Assembly (NCBI RefSeq): GCF_001541315.1 | Contig: NZ_LMVK01000012.1 | Location: forward strand, 186,001 to 250,000 | From: Agrobacterium tumefaciens str. B6 | GTDB lineage: Bacteria > Pseudomonadota > Alphaproteobacteria > Rhizobiales > Rhizobiaceae | Direction of reading: 5' to 3' | Length of the DNA: 64,000 nucleotides | Part shown: piece after piece, positions 49,054 to 59,693 of the stretch | Numbering within the stretch: the first letter of the stretch is position 1 | How the letters are laid out: the number at the start of each line of letters is the position of its first letter | The notes under the pieces: generated by a model | Databases searched by the model: none | The model's input: only the letters and a program-made list of their open reading frames with translations | What the model was told of the DNA's origin: nothing | Made by a program: the position numbers and the translations under genes

Positions 49054-49929
49054 TTAAATGCCGCGATCGAGGCCGTTGCCGCCGTTCGCGTCGTCATGCG
49101 CGTCTTCCTCGATTGTCAGCGTGCCGTAGCGGCGGTGCCAGAGGCGGGCGCTGATGGGAATGAAGACGAGATAGGCGGCGACGGTCAGAACCAGAACTTC
49201 CCAGGTGAAGCTCATCAGCATCGCCACATAGAGCACGACGACGAGGATCATCGGCAGCACCAGATCGCGGCGGATGCGGCTGGTGCCCGATTTTCCCGAC
49301 CAGACCGGCAGGCGGCTGATGAGGAGATAACCGATCAGGACCGTATAGGCGGCAGCGACATAGGCGAAAGGCTTATCCGGCTCGACGCCGAGGAAGCCGA
49401 GATAGACAGGCAGAAGCACCAGCATGGCGCCCATCGGGGCCGGCACGCCCACGAAAAATTCATTCTGCCATGGCGCCTTTACCGGCCGCTCGATCATGAC
49501 GTTGAAACGCGCCAGACGCAGGCCGGCGGCGATGACATAGATGAGTGCGGCGATCCAGCCGATGGAACGCGCCTGATCTAGAAGGTAGGCATAGACCACG
49601 AGGGCAGGGGCGACACCGAAATTGACGATATCGGCCAGAGAATCCATCTGCTCGCCGAATTTCGACGTCGCTTTCATCATGCGGGCGATACGCCCGTCTA
49701 TGCCGTCGAGAAAGGCTGCCAGCAGCACCATGCCGACGGCCAGCTCGAAGCGGCCCTCAATGGCGAGACGCACGCCGCTCAGGCCCGCACAGATGGCCAG
49801 AACGGGGATGAGATTGGGAACGACGAGGCGGAAGGGAATTTCCCTCAGCCGCGGTCCACGGCCGCTGTCGCTGCGGCCCTCGGGTTTGCCGTTCTGTTGC
49901 GGCTCGGCGATCGGCGTTTCCATGCGCAT
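49054..49929 (-). CDS. pssA: CDP-diacylglycerol-serine O-phosphatidyltransferase
   Basis: 291 residues. It makes phosphatidylserine, the precursor of phosphatidylethanolamine. The CDP-alcohol phosphotransferase motif is intact: 'FLDGIDGRIARMMKATSKFG' followed by 'EQMDSLAD', with the DG-AR-G-D-D pattern, and about six membrane segments. ATG 49929 has 'AGGAAGG' upstream; ATG 49923 is possible. It follows psd by 16 bases on the same strand, so psd and pssA are co-transcribed. Confidence 0.95.
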   Translation of the reverse strand: MRMETPIAEPQQNGKPEGRSDSGRGPRLREIPFRLVVPNLIPVLAICAGLSGVRLAIEGRFELAVGMVLLAAFLDGIDGRIARMMKATSKFGEQMDSLADIVNFGVAPALVVYAYLLDQARSIGWIAALIYVIAAGLRLARFNVMIERPVKAPWQNEFFVGVPAPMGAMLVLLPVYLGFLGVEPDKPFAYVAAAYTVLIGYLLISRLPVWSGKSGTSRIRRDLVLPMILVVVLYVAMLMSFTWEVLVLTVAAYLVFIPISARLWHRRYGTLTIEEDAHDDANGGNGLDRGI

Positions 49930-49945
49930 GCCCTTCCTGTTTCCG

Positions 49946-50644
49946 TCAGCCGCGGCGGCTGACGACCGGACCCTTGGCCGAGCCGAATTCGGCAAGCACG
50001 GTTTCACCGGCAATCGCCGTCTGGCCGACCGATACACGCGGCTCGAAACCTGCGGGAAGGAAGATATCGAGACGCGAACCGAAACGGATAAGACCGAAAC
50101 GCTCACCGGCATCAACCGGTTCATTCGGCTTTACCCAGCAGACGATGCGGCGTGCAACCATGCCGGCGATCTGCACCACGCCGACCTTGCCATGCGCGGT
50201 TTCGATGACGAGGCCGTTGCGCTCGTTGTCTTCCGAGGCCTTGTCCACTTCCGCATTGAGGAAGAGGCCGGGACGGTAGGCGACATTGACGATGCGGCCG
50301 CGTACCGGCGCGCGATTCACATGGCAGTTGAACACGTTCATGAACACCGAGATGCGCACCAGCGGCTCCTTGCCGAGTTCCAGCTCCAGCGGCGGAACGA
50401 CGCTCTGCACGGCGGAAACCTTGCCGTCGGCCGGGCTGATGATGAGGTCGTCATCCTGCGGCGTGACGCGCTCGGGGTCGCGGAAGAAATAGGCGCACCA
50501 GGCCGTCAGGACGAGGCCGACCCAGAACAGCGGTTCGGCGATCCAGCCGAGCACCAGCGATGCGACGAAGAAGGCCGCCACGAAGACATAACCTTCCTTG
50601 TGGATCGGTACGATGGTGTTGCGAATGGTGTCGAACAGATTCAT
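49946..50644 (-). CDS. psd: Phosphatidylserine decarboxylase (short form)
   Basis: 232 residues, the short PSD type of Alphaproteobacteria. It converts phosphatidylserine to phosphatidylethanolamine at the membrane. The self-cleavage site that generates the pyruvoyl group is the Gly-Ser in '[13 protein letters not shown]' (about residue 187), matching the family's GS(T) motif; '[18 protein letters not shown]' carries the conserved His. An N-terminal membrane segment is present. psd is the upstream gene of the pair with pssA. Confidence 0.95.
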   Translation of the reverse strand: MNLFDTIRNTIVPIHKEGYVFVAAFFVASLVLGWIAEPLFWVGLVLTAWCAYFFRDPERVTPQDDDLIISPADGKVSAVQSVVPPLELELGKEPLVRISVFMNVFNCHVNRAPVRGRIVNVAYRPGLFLNAEVDKASEDNERNGLVIETAHGKVGVVQIAGMVARRIVCWVKPNEPVDAGERFGLIRFGSRLDIFLPAGFEPRVSVGQTAIAGETVLAEFGSAKGPVVSRRG

Positions 50645-50747
50645 GAGATTCCTTGCTCCGGTTTTCGTCTGCCGCGTCTATATGTGGTCGTGATACGACA
50701 CGCTCCACACGGCAATGCGACAAATTTTGCCTAGCTGGTTACAGCCA

Positions 50748-50774
50748 AACGCCCCGCGCGGCAATGGCGGGGTT
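50748..50774 (-). terminator. Possible terminator after the ABC exporter gene
   Basis: On the minus strand AACCCCGC and GCGGGGCGTT pair around a G/C-rich loop and are followed by TTTGG. The T run is short, so confidence is low. Confidence 0.35.
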
Positions 50775-50807
50775 CGTCCGTTGGCCCAGTTACCCCGGGT
50801 ATAGCCA

Positions 50808-52694
50808 TCAATGGGCGGGTTCGCCGCGGTCGATGACACCCAGATCGTCGGTTTCGCGAACATGACGCAGCATTTCTTCCGCCCGGATCGCCTCGCGCTG
50901 GCGGCTCCACATCGAGGCATAGAGACCGTTCTGCGTCATCAGCGAGCTGTGGGTGCCGCGTTCGGCAATCAGCCCTTCCTTCAGCACGATGATCTCATCC
51001 GCGCCGATGACGGTGGAAAGCCGGTGGGCGATAACCAGCGTCGTGCGGTTCTTCGAGACGATATCGAGCGCGCTCTGGATTTCCTGTTCGGTGTGGGTGT
51101 CGAGCGCCGAGGTAGCCTCGTCGAGAATGAGGATCGGCGGGGCTTTAAGGATCGTGCGGGCAATCGCCACGCGCTGCTTTTCACCGCCGGAAAGCTTCAG
51201 GCCCCGTTCACCTACCATGGTCGCGTAACCCTCCGGCAGCTTGCCGATGAAGGCGCTGATCTGCGCCGCATCCGCCGCCGCCCTCAGTTCCTCGTCGGTT
51301 GCCGAGGGGCGACCGTAGCGGATGTTATAGGCAAGCGTGTCGTTGAAGAGCACGGTATCCTGCGGCACCATGCCGATCACCGAGCGCAGGCTCTTCTGCG
51401 TCACGTCGCGAATGTCCTGTCCGTCGACGGTGACGGAGCCCTCCTGAATATCGTAGAAGCGATAGAGCAGCCGCGAGATCGTCGATTTTCCCGCACCTGA
51501 AGGCCCGACGATCGCCACCGTCTTGCCCGCCGGCACGTCGAAGGAAACGCCCTTCAGGATCGGTCTTTCGGGGTCATAGGCGAAATGCACGTCGCGGAAG
51601 GAGATGGCACCTGGGCCAGCCACGAGCGGTTCTGCATCCGGCCTGTCGGTCACTTCGGCTTCCACCTCCAGAAGGTCGAACATCTGCTCGATATCGGTCA
51701 GGCCCTGTCGGATTTCGCGATAGACGAAACCGATGAAGTTGAGCGGCACCGAAAGCTGCAGCAGAAGCGCGTTGACGAAGACGAAATCGCCGATGGTCTG
51801 TTCGCCGCGCTGCACGGCAAGCGCCGACATCACCATCATAACGGTCGAGCCGATGCCGAAGATCACGCCCTGACCGAAGTTCAGCCAGCCGAGCGACGTC
51901 CAGATCGAGATCGCCGACTTCTCATAGCGCTCCATGGCGACATCGAAACGTCGCGCCTCCATCTCCTCATTGCCGAAATATTTGACCGTCTCGAAATTCA
52001 GGAGCGAGTCGATCGCCTTGGTGTTGGCGTCGGTGTCGCTGTCATTCATGGCGCGGCGAATGCCGATACGCCAGTTGCTGGCCCGCACGGTGAACCAGAT
52101 ATAGGCCCAGACGGTGATGACCGTGACCAGCACATAGGAAAAACCGTAGGAAGCCCAGAAGATGATCGCCGTCAGCAGGAATTCGATGAAGGTCGGCGCT
52201 GTGTTGAGGATGGTGAAACGGACAATGGTTTCAATGCCCTTGGTGCCACGCTCGATAACCCGCGAAAGCCCGCCGGTCTTACGCTCCAGATGGAAACGCA
52301 GCGAAAGCCGGTGCATGTGCACGAAGGTTCTGTAGGCGAGCTGGCGCACCGCATGCTGGCCGACGCTCGCAAAGAGGGAATCGCGCAGCTGGTTGAGCCC
52401 GACCTGGATCAGCCGCGTCAGATTATAGGCGATAACAAGCGCGACGGCGCCGAGCAGGAAGGCCGGGACCAGTCCCGCCATATCGAGCTTGCCATTCAGC
52501 GCATCCGTTGCCCATTTGAAGAAATAGGGAACCGCGATCAGCACCAGTTTGGCGACGATGAGGAATACGGTCGCCCAGACCACCCGCATCTTCAGGTCCC
52601 ACCGACCCTCCGGCCACATATAGGGCCAGAGATTGATCAGCGTCTGGGTCGGATTGCTGGAATCCGCCGAAATTGTTTTTTTGGTCGTGGCCAT
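50808..52694 (-). CDS. ABC exporter, Atm1/HMT1-type (permease plus ATPase)
   Basis: 628 residues. Residues about 20-340 form a six-segment transmembrane domain, with 'RLSLRFHLERKTGGLSRVIE' and 'DSLLNFETVKYFGNEEMEAR', family landmarks of Atm1-type transporters. The C-terminal ATPase has Walker A 'GPSGAGKST', signature 'LSGGEKQRVAIA' and Walker B 'ILILDEATSALD'. Bacterial Atm1 homologues export glutathione-related or heavy-metal conjugates; function here is inferred. ATG 52694 fits 'GGAG' better than ATG 52697. Confidence 0.92.
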   Translation of the reverse strand: MATTKKTISADSSNPTQTLINLWPYMWPEGRWDLKMRVVWATVFLIVAKLVLIAVPYFFKWATDALNGKLDMAGLVPAFLLGAVALVIAYNLTRLIQVGLNQLRDSLFASVGQHAVRQLAYRTFVHMHRLSLRFHLERKTGGLSRVIERGTKGIETIVRFTILNTAPTFIEFLLTAIIFWASYGFSYVLVTVITVWAYIWFTVRASNWRIGIRRAMNDSDTDANTKAIDSLLNFETVKYFGNEEMEARRFDVAMERYEKSAISIWTSLGWLNFGQGVIFGIGSTVMMVMSALAVQRGEQTIGDFVFVNALLLQLSVPLNFIGFVYREIRQGLTDIEQMFDLLEVEAEVTDRPDAEPLVAGPGAISFRDVHFAYDPERPILKGVSFDVPAGKTVAIVGPSGAGKSTISRLLYRFYDIQEGSVTVDGQDIRDVTQKSLRSVIGMVPQDTVLFNDTLAYNIRYGRPSATDEELRAAADAAQISAFIGKLPEGYATMVGERGLKLSGGEKQRVAIARTILKAPPILILDEATSALDTHTEQEIQSALDIVSKNRTTLVIAHRLSTVIGADEIIVLKEGLIAERGTHSSLMTQNGLYASMWSRQREAIRAEEMLRHVRETDDLGVIDRGEPAH

Positions 52695-52804
52695 CATTCT
52701 CTCCGGTCACTGCCGGAAGCCGACAGCAGGACGGCGGCTCTGGTCAAGCCGCCGCGCGTGTCACAGATAGGGTCGTCACGGGTTCACCGCAACGCTTCAA
52801 ATGC

Positions 52805-54811
52805 TCAGGAACCGCTCTTCAGCCGCTTGCGGTGAAGTTCCTCCGCATTCGGCAGGGCTTCCTTTGGCACGCCGAAAATCTGGCCGGGCTCGATCAGGTC
52901 GGGGTTTTTGATCTGGTCCTCGTTGGCGAGATAGATGGTCGTATAACGCACGCCCTGTCCGTACGCGCGGCGCGAAATCTGCCACAGCGTATCGCCGCGG
53001 CGGATGATGACGCTGTTCTGGCTTTCGGCCAGCGGCGCCTGCTCGAAGGTCTGCGGGCCAGCAGGGGCCTGCGGTGCCGGTGCGGGCGGCGCGGTGATGT
53101 GCAGTTCGGAGAGCCGGCTTGCGAGCGAAGCGATGCCCTTGCCGATTGCCGCCACGTCGTTCGGCCATGCCTCGACCGATGTCAGCAGCTGACGCGCCTT
53201 GGCGGGGATATCGCCCGCAAAGGCGGTGAAGGCGGGCTCGGTCGCGGCCGCTGTACGGAATTCCGAAAGCGATTTCAGGCCGATGACGACGGCGGGGCGG
53301 CCGGCAATGGCCTGGTCGAGCGCCGGCGTCGCCTGATCCCTGTAGAGATTGGAGAGAATGCCGAAGGCCTTGGCGACATCGGCGCGCAGCTTTTCGAAAG
53401 CGGCGCGGTCGCTTGCCGTGCTCTGGTTTTCAGCCGGTGCCGCGGTCGTGGTCGCCGAAGATGAGGTGGATGGCGCCTGCATGGCGACGGTTGCCTGATC
53501 GGTCTGCGGCCGCTCGAAGGGAACGCGCACGCGCACTTTCGCGGTGCCGTCGGCATTCAGTTCCTCGACGGTGATGATATGGCTGCCGACGGCAAGATCG
53601 ACATCGCCTTCGATGACAAAATGACCGGAGGCTTCCGTCGTGATCTTGCCGATTTCCGTGTCGTCGACAAGCGCGCGCACCGTCGAACCGGTGGGCGCGG
53701 AACCCGCGACGAAAATCTTCGATCCTTCGAACTCGACGGCAGTGACCTGAACGCTCGACGTTAGCGGAGCCGCGGCGGACGGAGCTGTAGTACCGGCGAG
53801 CGGCGCGGCGGCGGGGTTGGCGCTGGTCTCAGATGTGGCCGCAGGCTGTTGCGATGGTGCGGCCTGCGGCTGAAGCGCCGGAGGTGCTGCCTCCGGCATG
53901 GCCAGCACGCGGCTCGCCTTGCCAGGCTTGGCAACCATGGCCAGAAGCTCGCCCGCCTTGCCATCAGGCACGGAAACGGTCGCCACTTCCTCGGACTGCG
54001 TCGCCTTGCCATTGGCGTCGGTTGAACGCAGCACGAGCTCGTGATCGCCCGGGGGCAGGGGATTGTCGAAAACGGCGGCGAAATCGCCGGTGCCGTCAAT
54101 GGTCGTCTGGGCGACCACCTTGCCGTTGCTGAGGATTTCGAGCTTTGCGCCGGGCTGCGCCTTGCCGGCGATTACGGCCGAACCATCGGGCTCGACGCGC
54201 AGCACGTCGAAAGTCGGCGCGCCGGAAGAAGACTGTGCCGTATCGGCTGGTGCTGCGGCCGGCTTTGCCGGTTCGGGCGCACCATCGTCGGTGCCGGCGA
54301 AGACGCCCGCCAGACGACGCACCTGTGCCGCCGCCGCCGCAGCATTGTCAGGCAGGCCGCGCAGGAACGCCGTGGTGCGTTCGGCCGCAGTGCGGGCCGT
54401 GGTGATGAGCCGCGACGTCGTTTCATCCAGCGACTCGGGAATTTCGATATTCGTCAGTTCCTTGAGCGAGGTCTCGACCTTCTTGCGCGCCGCCGCGAAA
54501 TCGGCGTCGGAGGGAACCTTGCTATCGGCGAAAAGAGTGGTCAGATCCTTGATCGACTGGGTTGCGGAAGCCGCCAGACGTCCCACCTTATCGGCGATGT
54601 TGGCCGTCTCCTCGGCCGCATCGGAGAGGATGTCGCCCGCCTTGTCACTGCCCATTTCAACGCTGTTCTTCACGGCGTTGCCGGCCTCGTTGATGGCGTC
54701 GCCGATCGGTTTGCCGTCATTGGAAATCCGCGGCAGGACGAAAAAGATCATGAGCAGGGACGCAATGCCCAGCACGATCAGCGCCAGCAAACCGGCTTTA
54801 TTGTTTTTCAT
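52805..54811 (-). CDS. Large envelope protein with C-terminal LysM domain
   Basis: 668 residues. One N-terminal membrane segment (about residues 6-27), a helical region (about 30-180), low-complexity Ala/Pro/Ser linkers, two bacterial Ig-like modules ('RVEPDGSAVIAGKAQPGAKL' and 'AVEFEGSKIFVAGSAPTGST'), and a C-terminal LysM domain ('IIRRGDTLWQISRRAYGQG', 'RYTTIYLANEDQIKNPDLIE', 'PGQIFGVP') that should bind peptidoglycan. It is a tethered periplasmic protein of unknown function. It is divergent from the LOG gene. Confidence 0.88.
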   Translation of the reverse strand: MKNNKAGLLALIVLGIASLLMIFFVLPRISNDGKPIGDAINEAGNAVKNSVEMGSDKAGDILSDAAEETANIADKVGRLAASATQSIKDLTTLFADSKVPSDADFAAARKKVETSLKELTNIEIPESLDETTSRLITTARTAAERTTAFLRGLPDNAAAAAAQVRRLAGVFAGTDDGAPEPAKPAAAPADTAQSSSGAPTFDVLRVEPDGSAVIAGKAQPGAKLEILSNGKVVAQTTIDGTGDFAAVFDNPLPPGDHELVLRSTDANGKATQSEEVATVSVPDGKAGELLAMVAKPGKASRVLAMPEAAPPALQPQAAPSQQPAATSETSANPAAAPLAGTTAPSAAAPLTSSVQVTAVEFEGSKIFVAGSAPTGSTVRALVDDTEIGKITTEASGHFVIEGDVDLAVGSHIITVEELNADGTAKVRVRVPFERPQTDQATVAMQAPSTSSSATTTAAPAENQSTASDRAAFEKLRADVAKAFGILSNLYRDQATPALDQAIAGRPAVVIGLKSLSEFRTAAATEPAFTAFAGDIPAKARQLLTSVEAWPNDVAAIGKGIASLASRLSELHITAPPAPAPQAPAGPQTFEQAPLAESQNSVIIRRGDTLWQISRRAYGQGVRYTTIYLANEDQIKNPDLIEPGQIFGVPKEALPNAEELHRKRLKSGS

Positions 54812-54967
54812 CCTGGAATCTCCGGGTATTTCAAGCTTTTCACACGAGTTGAGATTGCTAGCGTCTTACCTTGCGACAGACAAGCGGCGAGTGGCCAAAA
54901 GGCCATATTTGCAAGGGATTTCCCAAATTTTCTTGACGTGCCGCATCGCACATAGTTCCTTCCCTTC

Positions 54968-55588
54968 ATGACGGACAAAAATACACCGATTCGATCCATC
55001 TGCGTTTATTGCGGCTCCCAGCCCGGACGTGATCCGGCCCATATGGAAGCAGGCCGCGCGCTTGGGAAATCCATTGCCGAAAACGGCATTCGCCTCGTTT
55101 ATGGCGGCGGCACCAAGGGCATCATGGGCGCGGTTGCCAGCGGCGTTCTTTCCAATGGCGGCGAAGTAACCGGCATCATACCGGAATTTCTGGTCGATAT
55201 GGAGGCAACGCGCCATTCTCTCGGACAATTGAACGAGCTTGTCATCACCAAGGACATGCATGAGCGCAAACATATGATGTTTGAGCGCTCGGATGCCTTC
55301 GTGACGCTGCCGGGCGGTGTCGGCACCCTGGAAGAGATCGTCGAGATCATGACCTGGGCGCAGCTTGGCCGTCACGCCAAGCCGATGGTTTTCGCCAATA
55401 TCAACGGTTTCTGGAACCCGATGCTGGAGCTGGTGCAGCACATGCGCGACCAGGGCTTCATCCACCGCGCCCACCTTCTCAACCCGCTCGTTATCGACGA
55501 GGTGAAGGATATCGTGCCCGCTATCATCGACCGGGCGCTGGCGCAGCAGAACCCGGAAGGCGATCCCTCGGTGATTTCCCGCCTCTAG
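54968..55588 (+). CDS. LOG family protein (cytokinin riboside 5'-monophosphate phosphoribohydrolase type)
   Basis: 206 residues. The LOG signature is 'LPGGVGTLEEIVEI' with 'YGGGTKGIMGAVA' and 'KDMHERKHMMF' (Arg/Lys). LOG enzymes release free cytokinin or act on nucleoside 5'-monophosphates generally; a plant-related role in this group is plausible but not shown. No Shine-Dalgarno is visible before the ATG. It stands between the LysM gene and the PBP3 paralogue. Confidence 0.9.
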   Translation: MTDKNTPIRSICVYCGSQPGRDPAHMEAGRALGKSIAENGIRLVYGGGTKGIMGAVASGVLSNGGEVTGIIPEFLVDMEATRHSLGQLNELVITKDMHERKHMMFERSDAFVTLPGGVGTLEEIVEIMTWAQLGRHAKPMVFANINGFWNPMLELVQHMRDQGFIHRAHLLNPLVIDEVKDIVPAIIDRALAQQNPEGDPSVISRL

Positions 55589-55641
55589 GCGTGACGATTG
55601 TTAACGGCCCCTTGGGGGTTCGTTACAATTTTAAATGTATA

Positions 55642-55656
55642 TTAATACAGATTTAA
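55642..55656. promoter_or_regulatory. CtrA-type binding site upstream of the PBP3 paralogue
   Basis: TTAATACAGATTTAAC: TTAA, 7 bases, TTAAC matches the CtrA consensus exactly, including the C. It lies 121 bases before the start codon. Cell-cycle regulation is inferred. Confidence 0.65.
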
Positions 55657-55777
55657 CGGCGGCATCGGTCCGCCCGCTCTTTCCATGGCCCCGCGAATGA
55701 TCTTGTGCCAGCCTCAATAGGGCGTTGGTTGTCGCGGAATTCGTTTTCGCCGCCATGAGGGTGGGTGTCATCAGGAA

Positions 55778-57538
55778 ATGATTGCTTTTGTGGTGCGGCT
55801 CAAAAGCCGGGCGCATTTCATTATCAGGAGAAGTCCCGGAGAGGGCAGTGAGGCGATCCTCGGCTCCGCCGCCCGCCGCAGGGGCGATGCGCGAATGAGG
55901 CTCGGCATCCTGATTGCCGCCTTTGTCGTCATCTATGGCGTTGTCGCCGCGCGTCTCGTCCAATATGGACTTGCCGAACCGGTGGCGACCGTATGGATCA
56001 ACACCGGCGTCAATGCCGTCGCTTCCCGGCCGGATATTGTCGATCGCAACGGCATGCTTTTGGCGACGGATCTCAATATGGTCTCGCTTTATGCGGATCC
56101 GCGCAGGATCGTCGATCCAGACGAGGTGGTGGAAAAACTCGCAACCGTTATTCCCAACATCGACTGGCGTGAAACGCACCGCAGATTGCGTTCGGATACC
56201 GGCTTCCAATGGCTGCGACGTCAGCTGACGCCCCGGCAGCAGGCGGATATTCTCAATCTCGGCATACCGGGCATTGGTTTCCGGCCGGAAAAGCGACGGT
56301 TTTATCCGGGTGGCCCCACCGCTTCACATATTATCGGCCACGTCAATGTCGACAATCAGGGGCTTGCCGGCATGGAGCGTTACCTCGACCAGCAGGGGCT
56401 TGCCGATCTGCGCGCGGTCGGTCTTGCCAGCGGCGCGCCGCTGGAGCCGGTGCGGCTCTCCATCGATCTCAGGGTACAGAACATCGTCCGCGAAGTGGTC
56501 GTGAAGGCGAAAAGCGCCTATCAGGCCGAAGCCGCCGGTTCGGTGATCCTCGATGTGGAGACGGGCGAAGTGCTGGCCATGGCCTCCGTGCCGGATTACG
56601 ATCCGAACGAACCTTCCCGCACCCTTGCCGATGGCAGCATCGACAGGGAGTATGAAAAGGGCTGGTTCAACCGCATGAGCAACGCCACCTTCGAGATGGG
56701 CTCCACCTTCAAGAGCTTCACGCTGGCCATGGGGCTGGATGCGGGGGCGATCACACTCAATTCGGTGGTCGATGCGTCGCGGCCGATCCGCATGGGCGGC
56801 TTCACCATCAAGGATTTCAAGGGCCGGAACCGGCCGCTCTCCATTCCGGAGGTGTTTCAATATTCATCGAATATTGGCACAGCAGCGGTGGCCGACAAGG
56901 TCGGTGTCGAAGGACATCAGCAGTTCCTGACGAAACTCGGGCTTCTTACCAGAATGGACACGGAAATGCCCGGTGTGGCCACGCCCCCCCAGCCGAGAAC
57001 ATGGAAGAAGATCAATTCCGTCACCATCTCCTTCGGCCATGGCGTCGCCACCACCCCGTTGCAGACGGCGGTGGCCGCAGCAGCCCTCATCAATGGCGGA
57101 AGCCTGATTTCGCCGACCTTCCTGCCGCGTTCGAAAGAGGCTGCGGTATCGCTGGCGAGCACCGTCATCAAAGACAAGACCAGTGCGGATATGCGTTACC
57201 TGTTCAACTGGAACGGCATCAAGGGCTCCGGCCGTGGCGCGCAGGTGGAGGGATTTCACGTGGGCGGCAAGACCGGAACCGCCGACAAGGTGATCAATGG
57301 GCGTTACGCCAAGGATGTCAATTTCAACGCCTTCGTGGCCGGTTTTCCCATGCACAGGCCGAAATATGTCGTGCTGACGATGATCGATGCTCCGAGGACC
57401 GGCGTGAACGGCGGGCGCACGGCGGCCTCGACAGCAGCCCCAATGACCCGCGAAATCATCGCCCAGACGGCAGGCCTTCTCGGCGTCAAGCCGCGTTTCG
57501 GTTATGACGCGACACCGCAATTGCTGGTGGACTATTAA
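55778..57538 (+). CDS. Class B penicillin-binding protein, FtsI/PBP3 paralogue
   Basis: 586 residues. One cytoplasmic tail and membrane segment (about residues 41-60), the dimerisation/pedestal region ('ASRPDIVDRNGMLLATDLN'), and a transpeptidase domain with S309-T-F-K312 ('GSTFKSF'), S363-S-N ('YSSNIG') and K498-T-G ('GGKTGTADK'), all catalytic motifs intact. It should crosslink septal or polar peptidoglycan. No dcw genes (mraZ, mraW, murE) are nearby, so it is a second FtsI-like protein outside the division cluster. ATG 55778 has 'AGGA' close by. Confidence 0.92.
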   Translation: MIAFVVRLKSRAHFIIRRSPGEGSEAILGSAARRRGDARMRLGILIAAFVVIYGVVAARLVQYGLAEPVATVWINTGVNAVASRPDIVDRNGMLLATDLNMVSLYADPRRIVDPDEVVEKLATVIPNIDWRETHRRLRSDTGFQWLRRQLTPRQQADILNLGIPGIGFRPEKRRFYPGGPTASHIIGHVNVDNQGLAGMERYLDQQGLADLRAVGLASGAPLEPVRLSIDLRVQNIVREVVVKAKSAYQAEAAGSVILDVETGEVLAMASVPDYDPNEPSRTLADGSIDREYEKGWFNRMSNATFEMGSTFKSFTLAMGLDAGAITLNSVVDASRPIRMGGFTIKDFKGRNRPLSIPEVFQYSSNIGTAAVADKVGVEGHQQFLTKLGLLTRMDTEMPGVATPPQPRTWKKINSVTISFGHGVATTPLQTAVAAAALINGGSLISPTFLPRSKEAAVSLASTVIKDKTSADMRYLFNWNGIKGSGRGAQVEGFHVGGKTGTADKVINGRYAKDVNFNAFVAGFPMHRPKYVVLTMIDAPRTGVNGGRTAASTAAPMTREIIAQTAGLLGVKPRFGYDATPQLLVDY

Positions 57539-57549
57539 CTTCCACTTCG

Positions 57550-57580
57550 CTCATTCCTGTGACGAACACGGGGAATGAGG
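57550..57580. repeat. Intergenic palindrome, CATTCCTGTG family, copy 4
   Basis: CTCATTCCTGTG, loop ACGAA, CACGGGGAATGAG: same layout as the other copies with one inserted G. It starts 12 bases after the PBP3 paralogue's stop codon. Confidence 0.75.
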
Positions 57581-57608
57581 AAGGATAGAAATCCCGACGC
57601 CGTAGGCC

Positions 57609-58517
57609 CTATCGCTTGAGCCGCAGCAGGCTTGAGCCTGTATAGATCGCCAGCGCGACCCAGATCATCGCAAAGGCCGCCATCCGCACCATGTCGAAGG
57701 GTTCCTTGAAGACGAAGATGGCGATGAGGAAGATCATCGTCGGCGCGATATATTGCATGATGCCGATGGTCGACAGCCGCAGCAGTTTTGCGCCATTGCC
57801 ATAGAGGATGAGCGGCACGGCGGTGATGACGCCGCTGGCTGCCAGAAGCCAGGTGTCGGCCGCATTGCCACCCATGAAATGCGCCTGTCCGCTGAACCCC
57901 AGCCAGGCCATGACCAGCACGGCAGGGATGGACAGCAGCATGACTTCAAGCAGGAAGCCCTGCGTTGCGCCGATGGGCAGCGTCTTGCGGAAGAAGGCGT
58001 AAAAACCCCAGGACACGGTGAGCGCAATGGAAACCCACGGCAGGCTGCCCGCATGCCAGGTGAGGATCGCGACTGCGAGCGCCACCAGAACGATGGCGGC
58101 GATCTGCGCCGGATAGAGTTTTTCCTTCAGAAGCACTGCCCCGAGGAAGATGCTGAACAGCGGATTGATGAAATAACCCAAAGCCGCATCGAGCGCGCGA
58201 CCCGCACCGATCGCCCAGATATAGACACCCCAGTTGATGCTGATCAGAGCGGCCGTAAGGCTCGCCATGGCAAGCATTTTCGGGTTTTTCAGCGCCGCCC
58301 TGATTTCCGTCGTCCGCCCGATCGCTATGAGTACGGCAGCGGCGATCGGCACCGACCAGACGACGCGGTGAACGATGACCTCGATCGGCGAAATATGCGC
58401 AACCGCCTTCATGTAGAAGGGAAGGAACCCCCACAGCAGATATGCGGAAAGCGCGAAAGCAAAACCGCGCGCGCTATCGCCGCCCTCTTGGGCCGGGAGC
58501 GTTTTATCGAGTGCCAT
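57609..58517 (-). CDS. rarD: EamA-family transporter RarD
   Basis: 302 residues with ten hydrophobic segments in two EamA repeats. The RarD N terminus is clear: 'GFAFALSAYLLWGFLPFYMK' and 'PIEVIVHRVVWSVP', plus 'TIGIMQYIAPTMIFLIAIFV'. RarD was named for chloramphenicol permeability, but the true substrate is unknown. ATG 58517 is used; the frame continues to 58613. Convergent with the PBP3 paralogue. Confidence 0.9.
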   Translation of the reverse strand: MALDKTLPAQEGGDSARGFAFALSAYLLWGFLPFYMKAVAHISPIEVIVHRVVWSVPIAAAVLIAIGRTTEIRAALKNPKMLAMASLTAALISINWGVYIWAIGAGRALDAALGYFINPLFSIFLGAVLLKEKLYPAQIAAIVLVALAVAILTWHAGSLPWVSIALTVSWGFYAFFRKTLPIGATQGFLLEVMLLSIPAVLVMAWLGFSGQAHFMGGNAADTWLLAASGVITAVPLILYGNGAKLLRLSTIGIMQYIAPTMIFLIAIFVFKEPFDMVRMAAFAMIWVALAIYTGSSLLRLKR

Positions 58518-58733
58518 GGGAGTACCGCCAATTATTAGGGATGGCCCTTCATACCGGATCGGCGTGGTGCGAGCCAATTCATTTCCGTGAAGCGTCCATG
58601 AGAAAAACTGCATGAATAAAAGGCGGTTTGCCCTTGAAACGGGCTGCTGTCGTAACCTGCCGGATGATAGCCGCTGGAAAGCCCGCGTGAATCATTCTCT
58701 CATCCGGCCGGCCCAAGGCTCTGAAAGGACTGG

Positions 58734-59693
<960 letters not shown>

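Noticed and set aside
51585..52835. A 416-codon plus-strand frame opposite the ABC exporter
   Set aside because: Antisense to complete Walker A, signature and Walker B motifs; low-complexity composition.
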